Origin: Gelria sp. Kuro-4
GTDB taxonomy: Bacteria; Bacillota; DTU030; DUMP01
Length of the DNA stretch: 64,000 bases
Direction: 5' to 3'
NCBI RefSeq assembly: GCF_019668485.1
Contig: NZ_AP024619.1
Span: 2,816,463-2,880,462, forward strand
The first letter of the stretch is position 1, and every line of letters starts with the position of its first letter. Positions 59,102 to 64,000 of the stretch are shown one piece after another. The notes beneath the pieces are model-generated. The model searched no databases. It worked only from the letters and a program-made list of their open reading frames with translations, and had not been told where the DNA came from. A program made the translations under genes and the position numbers.

Positions 59102-61027
59102 TCAAACGTCAATCCGGGACGCAGATATCCTTCCTTGCCGGGCCCAGTACTCATGAAGATAGACTGAGACACCAACGGCCAGGCCAATCACATCCGATAT
59201 CAAGCCAGGCCATATCAAACACAGGCCAGAAGCGATGAGAAGCCCCCTTTCCACAACGCTCGTCTGCCGCAATAGATAACCCTCGAGCCCTGCCGCCATG
59301 AAACCTACGCCTATTAGGGAAGTTGTAAAGGACCACAAGATATTCAAAGGATCACCCATCATGAGTAAAGCAGGGTTATAGACAAACATGAAGGGGATGA
59401 TAAACGACGGAAGAGCAAGTCGGAACGCAGTAAAACCGGTACTCATTGGGCTTGCACCAGATATCCCGGCTGCAGTGTACGCTGCTACTGCCACAGGCGG
59501 GGTTATGCAGGAGAGAACTCCAAAGTAGAAAACGAACATGTGAACTGCAACTGGTAAAACACCGTGGTTGATTAGAACTGGAGCTACGAAGATGGACACA
59601 ACGAGGTAGACCGCTAAGGTAGGTACTCCCATACCTAAGAGAATACAGACTACCATGCTAGAAACGAGCAGGAGCGGGATGCTTTCCTTGCAGAGTTCAA
59701 CAAGAATTCCAGAGAGCCGAAATCCTAACCCTGTCAGCATAAGGGTTCCTACAATTACTCCAACATTGGCACACGCAATAGCCACAGGGAGAACACCTTC
59801 TGCCCCTCGTCTTAATGCGCTCCATATCCGCGCTGCATCTAGTCTAGTATCCTTCTTGACAAAACTAACGGCAAAGCTAGCAACTACGGCCCAAAAGGCA
59901 CTTGTGGTTATAGATAATCGAGCGACACCAAGAAGGTATATTAGAAGCAGTATAGGCACGAGCATGTGTCCACTACGAAGAAAGGTCGGTGCAAATTTTG
60001 GCAATTGCTCTGGAGAGAGCCCTTTTAAACCGCGTTTGGCCGCTCTCAAGTCTACCGCTATAAAAAGCGATAGATAGTAAAGCAGTGCGGGGATTAGACC
60101 CACCTTACAAACCTCAAAGTAAGATATACCCAGCACTTCAGCAATTACAAAGGCAACCGAGGCCATGATAGGTGGCATGAACTGACCGCCGGTTGATGCC
60201 ACTGCTTCCACGGCTCCAGCAAACTCAGGTGAAAAGCCAGTTTTGATCATCATGGGAATTGTGAAAGTACCTGTAGATGTAACATTGGCCACCGCAGAAC
60301 CACTCAGTGTTCCAAAGAAACAGCTTGCCACTGTGGCGATTTTTGCCGGTCCTCCTCTAACCCTCCCGAAAATGCTACTTGCCATATCTGTAAACAGTTG
60401 CGCAGTCCCAGACTCGAACAGGAAGCCACTCAGTATGCAAAACAGAATGATGAAAGTGGCAGATACTCCTAATGCAACACCAAATATACCTTCTGTACTA
60501 AGACACACTAAGCTAACGATTCTCGCTAAGTCGTAGCCGCGATGCTGTAATAGTCCTGGCATATGGGGTCCCAAATATGCATACACAAGGAAGAGAATGC
60601 TCACAAGCGGAAGTGCTAGACCTATTACTCGACGACTAGCCTCAAGCAAAGTCACAAGAAGGATGATCCCGAAGATGACATCATTTCTGGTTGTGATACC
60701 TGCTCTAAAAGGAAGACGCGGATCTTCTATGAACAAATAGAGGCAACTGATCACACCACCCAATAGTAAGAGTGGGTCAATGATTCTTCTTAGACCCTTT
60801 TTTTCACTCCTATAAACCAAGAACGTGAGTGCAAGGCTAAACCCGAGATGAACAATCCGTTGCCGCATTCCAGACAAAGGACCAACGTATGCCGTTACCA
60901 GGTGAAATAAGGAGAAGCACACTGGGACAATCATCATGACCGTCCCGAGCATTCTGCCCCAAGGGGTAACCTCTGGAATTTTGGGTACCTTAGGGCTTTC
61001 TTCAATACACGCTAGTATATTAGACAT
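59102..61027 (-). CDS. TRAP transporter fused permease (TAXI type)
   Basis: A 641-residue fused DctQM permease. Signature stretches are FFGTLSGSAVANVTSTGTFTIP, EAVASTGGQFMPPIMASVAF and CITPPVAVAAYTAAGISGA. About 16 membrane segments. It is the first gene of the TAXI-dehydrogenase-HyuAB operon and pairs with the receptor at 53068-54084. ATG 61027 follows AAAGGGGGGAATTTG. It is a paralogue of the permease at 12314-14248. Confidence 0.93.
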   Translation of the reverse strand: MSNILACIEESPKVPKIPEVTPWGRMLGTVMMIVPVCFSLFHLVTAYVGPLSGMRQRIVHLGFSLALTFLVYRSEKKGLRRIIDPLLLLGGVISCLYLFIEDPRLPFRAGITTRNDVIFGIILLVTLLEASRRVIGLALPLVSILFLVYAYLGPHMPGLLQHRGYDLARIVSLVCLSTEGIFGVALGVSATFIILFCILSGFLFESGTAQLFTDMASSIFGRVRGGPAKIATVASCFFGTLSGSAVANVTSTGTFTIPMMIKTGFSPEFAGAVEAVASTGGQFMPPIMASVAFVIAEVLGISYFEVCKVGLIPALLYYLSLFIAVDLRAAKRGLKGLSPEQLPKFAPTFLRSGHMLVPILLLIYLLGVARLSITTSAFWAVVASFAVSFVKKDTRLDAARIWSALRRGAEGVLPVAIACANVGVIVGTLMLTGLGFRLSGILVELCKESIPLLLVSSMVVCILLGMGVPTLAVYLVVSIFVAPVLINHGVLPVAVHMFVFYFGVLSCITPPVAVAAYTAAGISGASPMSTGFTAFRLALPSFIIPFMFVYNPALLMMGDPLNILWSFTTSLIGVGFMAAGLEGYLLRQTSVVERGLLIASGLCLIWPGLISDVIGLAVGVSVYLHEYWARQGRISASRIDV

Positions 61028-61256
61028 CAAATTCCCCCCTTTGAGTCCCTAAGTCGGCCTTGTATGCCTTTTTCTCCTCCCCAACCCGCAACGCAATAAG
61101 TCCTGCGCAATGAGGCACTTTCCGAACGTCAACGCCTTCCCCATCTCTACCATCATAGCGGCTACTACGATCTACCCCCGGGCGACGACTACGTACAGTA
61201 TGTCTCTCCCAACCGAATGGTTAGGAAAGATCCCAATTGTTGAATTCACTGGAAGA

Positions 61257-62528
61257 TTAGAAGGGAGTCTTGAAGTTTCCGCCTGCGTATGCTCCACAAG
61301 AGCCGAGTTCTTCTTCAATCTGCAGCAGCCGGTTGTACTTGGCCGTCCGCTCGCCGCGCACGGCAGCACCGGTCTTAATCTGCCCGGCGTTGATGCCCAC
61401 GACCAGGTCGGAGATGATGGGATCTTCCGTCTCGCCGGAGCGCTCGGACACCATTACCCCAAAGCTGTGGCGATAGGCCAGCTCCGCCGCGTCCAGGGCT
61501 TCGCTCAGGGTGCCGATCTGGTTCACCTTCCAAAGAAGGGCGTTGCCGGCACCGAGGGCGGCACGCTCTTTGATGCGCGCCGGGTTGGTGCAGAAGAAGT
61601 CATCGCCCACAATCTGGATGCCGAGCTCCTGGGTGGCCCGCACGAAGCCGTCCACGTCGTCCTCGCTGAACGGATCTTCGATGGTGACAATGGGATAGGA
61701 CTTGAGAAGGTCTTTGTAGAAGGCCAGGAGCTCGTCGGTGCTGAGGAGATTGCCTTCCAGGTGGTACTTGCCGGTCTCGGGGTCGTAGAGGTGCGTGGCG
61801 GCGCAGTCCAGGCCGTAGACGATCTTCTCCTCGTAGCCGGAGCGCTTTACGGCGAGGAGGATGTTGTCCAGAGCTTCCCGTACCTTGACGATGGGCGGGG
61901 CGAAACCGCCCTCGTCGCCCACGTTGGCGGCTATCTTGCCGTATTTGTCGATGATGATGGTGCGGAGCTCTTCATACACGGCCCAGCCGATCTCCATGGC
62001 TTCTTTGAAGGTCTCTGCGCCGACCGGGAAGATGCAGAACTCCTGGAACTCCAGGTCGTTCGAGGCGTGCTTGCCGCCGTTGATGTAGTTGAGCAGCGGT
62101 ACGGGCAGCACGTGGGCGTTGACGTTGATGTACTTGTAGAGGGGCACGCGCAGAGCGGCGGCTGCAGCCCGCGCCGCCGCCAGGGACACGCCCAGGATGG
62201 CGTTGGCGCCCAGGCGCGCTTTGTTCGGAGTGCCATCGAGGGCGATGAGCGCCTGGTCCAGCGCCCGCTGGTCGGTCACGCGCCTCCCCCGCAAGGCCGG
62301 GGCGATTTCCTCTGCGACGCCGGCGATGGCCTTTTGCACGCCCAGGCCGCCGAACCTTTTCCCGCCGTCGCGCACCTCCTGCGCCTCGTGGGCGCCGGTG
62401 GACTTGCCCGCCGGGACGTCTGCCCGCCCGAGGATTTCATCATTGACTACTACGTCCACCTGCACTGTCGGGTTGCCGCGGCAGTCGAGAACCTCGCGGG
62501 CGACGATGTTGGTGATTTTGAGTTCCAT
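61257..62528 (-). CDS. eno: enolase, copy 2 (divergent active-site residues)
   Basis: A 423-residue protein nearly identical to copy 1 from about residue 10 to 408, including AGKSTG in place of SGASTG and Glu in VSERSGETED. It differs in the first residues (ITNIVA versus ITQVLA) and the last 15 (GSCGAYAGGNFKTPF), with only a handful of changes between. It lies 7 bp downstream of an intact larA-like gene. Which copy, if either, is the housekeeping enolase cannot be told from this window. Confidence 0.88.
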   Translation of the reverse strand: MELKITNIVAREVLDCRGNPTVQVDVVVNDEILGRADVPAGKSTGAHEAQEVRDGGKRFGGLGVQKAIAGVAEEIAPALRGRRVTDQRALDQALIALDGTPNKARLGANAILGVSLAAARAAAAALRVPLYKYINVNAHVLPVPLLNYINGGKHASNDLEFQEFCIFPVGAETFKEAMEIGWAVYEELRTIIIDKYGKIAANVGDEGGFAPPIVKVREALDNILLAVKRSGYEEKIVYGLDCAATHLYDPETGKYHLEGNLLSTDELLAFYKDLLKSYPIVTIEDPFSEDDVDGFVRATQELGIQIVGDDFFCTNPARIKERAALGAGNALLWKVNQIGTLSEALDAAELAYRHSFGVMVSERSGETEDPIISDLVVGINAGQIKTGAAVRGERTAKYNRLLQIEEELGSCGAYAGGNFKTPF

Positions 62529-62535
62529 GGGTTGT

Positions 62536-63882
62536 CTAGACTCCTTTCTTAAATCGCACCCACCCTGCGCCTTGGATTTGCGGTGGGTGATCTCCGCCTG
62601 TGACTCGGGGCAGCGTCCGCTGCGGCTGGGGGTAAAAGAGGACGCGGGGCGCGGCCTGGGGGCAGGTCGCTAACGCCCGGTCCAAGGCCTCCTGAGCCGA
62701 GCTGGCACTTCGAAACCCAATCTTTTCCCATGCGGCCGCCGGTACGTTGGGGGAAGTGGCTAGGACGGTAATACCGCGCGCCAGCACCTTGCAAACAAGC
62801 AGGGCGTGGTCCATTTGAATCTTGTAGTCGGCCTTGAGGTTGGCGATGACATCCTCAAGCCGCCCGGCTCCCTGGTAGGGCTTAAACATATCCGTGGTGC
62901 CAAGCCCATCGGGACAGGCACTGTAAAGCACTATGGCACCGCCGGGCCGGACGACCTCCCCCAGGGCGATGACCGCCTTGAGGGATTGGTACAAGTCGAT
63001 GTTAAGCGGTTTTCCCGGGGTGGTAACCACAATGTCAGGTTTTTCCCCAAGCTCCACCGTACAGAAGGAACGCATGAATTCTACGGCCGCCCGGTGGGCT
63101 GCCTGCAGTGCCCCCGCGAACACCCCAAGAATCTGGCCCCCTGCTCCCTGCACTACGTTGACGATAAAATCCACCCCCAGCATAGCGGCAGCTTCGTCCA
63201 TGTCTTCGCTCACTGGGTTGCCTGCCAGCACGCCGGGCCGGGCTTCGGGGGCCAGCAGCATTTCCGGCCGGTGATTGGTTTCTATGGTCCGTTCGCCGGC
63301 AATCCCCGGGAGTACGGCCTTACGCCCGCCGGAAAACCCGGCGAACTCGTGCGGCTCTACCTTGCCGACGGCGATCCTGAAGTCGCTTTCGTAGACAGTG
63401 CGGTTAACCTCTACCGGGGTGCCGCAGCTGGTTTTGCCGAGATACACTAATTGGGACACGTCGTAGGGGTTGTGATTGATGGCTTTCACCTTACCCGCCA
63501 GGGGCCCCAGCAGCGCGGTAATCTCTACCTCCGTCGCCGGGCGGTGCACCCCGGTGGCCACCACCACGGTGATCTGCTCCAAGCCGACAGCGCCGTCTGC
63601 AAGTTCTGTCACCACTTGAGGCAGGATGTCGGCCACAGGCACCCCCCGGGTGGCATCGGGAACGATTATGGTCACACGCCTGTGCCCTCGCGCCAGCTCG
63701 CTAAGGGGCGGCGAACCAACGGGCTCCTTTAAGGCGGCTTCCAGCCGGGCGGGCCAGGCGGCGGCCGGTGGCTCGGCTACACTCACCATTCCGGCAAAGG
63801 CCTCTTCCGAGACCGTAAGCTCCACCGCCTCCACCTCATCCCGGAAGGAAACTTGGCTGCTCTTCCGTTTTACTCTGTACAT
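62536..63882 (-). CDS. LarA-family nickel-pincer racemase/epimerase-like protein
   Basis: A 448-residue LarA (DUF2088) protein. Motifs: VPDATRGVP, VATGVHRPA with the active-site His, EPHEFAGFSGGRKAVLPGIAG with the cofactor lysine, and the ETNH pair. It differs clearly from the LarA at 16664-17941 (for example DATRGVP against DHTRPVP), so it probably has another substrate. With enolase 7 bp downstream, racemisation of glycerate or a related hydroxy acid before phosphorylation is a reasonable guess. ATG 63882 has AGAGGT upstream. The 118 bp beyond it show no gene. Confidence 0.87.
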   Translation of the reverse strand: MYRVKRKSSQVSFRDEVEAVELTVSEEAFAGMVSVAEPPAAAWPARLEAALKEPVGSPPLSELARGHRRVTIIVPDATRGVPVADILPQVVTELADGAVGLEQITVVVATGVHRPATEVEITALLGPLAGKVKAINHNPYDVSQLVYLGKTSCGTPVEVNRTVYESDFRIAVGKVEPHEFAGFSGGRKAVLPGIAGERTIETNHRPEMLLAPEARPGVLAGNPVSEDMDEAAAMLGVDFIVNVVQGAGGQILGVFAGALQAAHRAAVEFMRSFCTVELGEKPDIVVTTPGKPLNIDLYQSLKAVIALGEVVRPGGAIVLYSACPDGLGTTDMFKPYQGAGRLEDVIANLKADYKIQMDHALLVCKVLARGITVLATSPNVPAAAWEKIGFRSASSAQEALDRALATCPQAAPRVLFYPQPQRTLPRVTGGDHPPQIQGAGWVRFKKGV

Positions 63883-64000
63883 GACGTACCTCTACACCTT
63901 CCTACACACCGTTTGCTGCGTCTCGATGCTGAAATGTCACATAGCAAACTCCATCGTGGGATGATAGTAATCAATCGCTCCTTAAACACAAGGTGGACAA

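Noticed and set aside
61110..62552. Long plus-strand frame (480 codons) antisense to enolase copy 2
   Set aside because: It mirrors the enolase gene; a similar frame exists over copy 1. The protein has no family features and arises from GC-biased codon use.
1..64000. tRNA or rRNA genes
   Set aside because: No cloverleaf with a typical TΨC arm or rRNA segment was recognised by eye; a covariance search would settle this.

Overview
The window looks like chromosome from an anaerobic, spore-forming Firmicute of the Moorella/Desulfotomaculum type. This is inferred from proteins with SPOCS (DUF3794) repeats, a cysteine-rich spore-type protein, rubrerythrin, GGAGG ribosome binding sites, many GTG/TTG starts and many TRAP/TAXI importers. 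I recognised no rRNA, tRNA, CRISPR array or complete insertion sequence.

Layout. 0-2.6 kb: a SIR2-like NADase-type gene and an overlapping partial gene. 3.1-8.4 kb (minus): DctPQM TRAP transporter, nitrilase-family amidase, creatininase-family hydrolase and a small XRE regulator, facing a LexA/CI-like self-cleaving repressor (8.56-9.2 kb) across a promoter/operator region. 9.3-14.2 kb (plus): PEP mutase/isocitrate lyase-family enzyme, IclR regulator, TAXI binding protein and fused TRAP permease, with IclR-like palindromes upstream. 14.3-17.9 kb (minus): LarA-like protein, KdgT-like permease, DUF1537 sugar-acid kinase. 18-23.1 kb: a toxin-antitoxin and gene-debris island (DUF433/DUF5615, MNT/HepT-like, AbrB/PIN, and two copies of a small Fst/Ldr-like peptide unit beside a repeated hairpin), plus rubrerythrin. 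23.2-31.8 kb (minus): a six-gene type III CRISPR effector module (Cmr1, Cmr6-like, Cas10, Cmr4, Cmr5-like, RAMP) whose Cas10 lacks recognisable HD and GGDD catalytic residues. 32-42 kb: spore/envelope genes. 42.4-47.7 kb: 6-phosphofructokinase, a PLP enzyme broken by an in-frame TAA, a B3/B4 protein and a flavoprotein. 48.2-48.9 kb: a second antitoxin/PIN pair. 49-63.9 kb (minus): LarA-like protein, enolase copy 2, TAXI permease, opine-type dehydrogenase, HyuA, HyuB, TAXI binding protein, larA remnant, enolase copy 1, glycerate 2-kinase and an FMN hydroxy-acid dehydrogenase.

How it fits together. Three separate TRAP/TAXI uptake systems sit beside enzymes for hydroxy acids, sugar acids and cyclic amides. 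Glycerate kinase plus enolase would feed glycerate into PEP. Between genes lie short decayed copies of genes found elsewhere in the window (TRAP permease C-terminus, rubrerythrin, FMN dehydrogenase) and of a larA-type gene. The enolase gene is present twice, nearly identical in the middle and different at both ends.

Most notable: (1) a 32-codon Fst/Ldr-like peptide gene converging on a promoter-hairpin-terminator unit, bounded by 12-bp direct repeats, with a frameshifted second copy; (2) the type III CRISPR module with degenerate Cas10 and no array or adaptation genes in view; (3) the mosaic enolase duplication with altered active-site positions.
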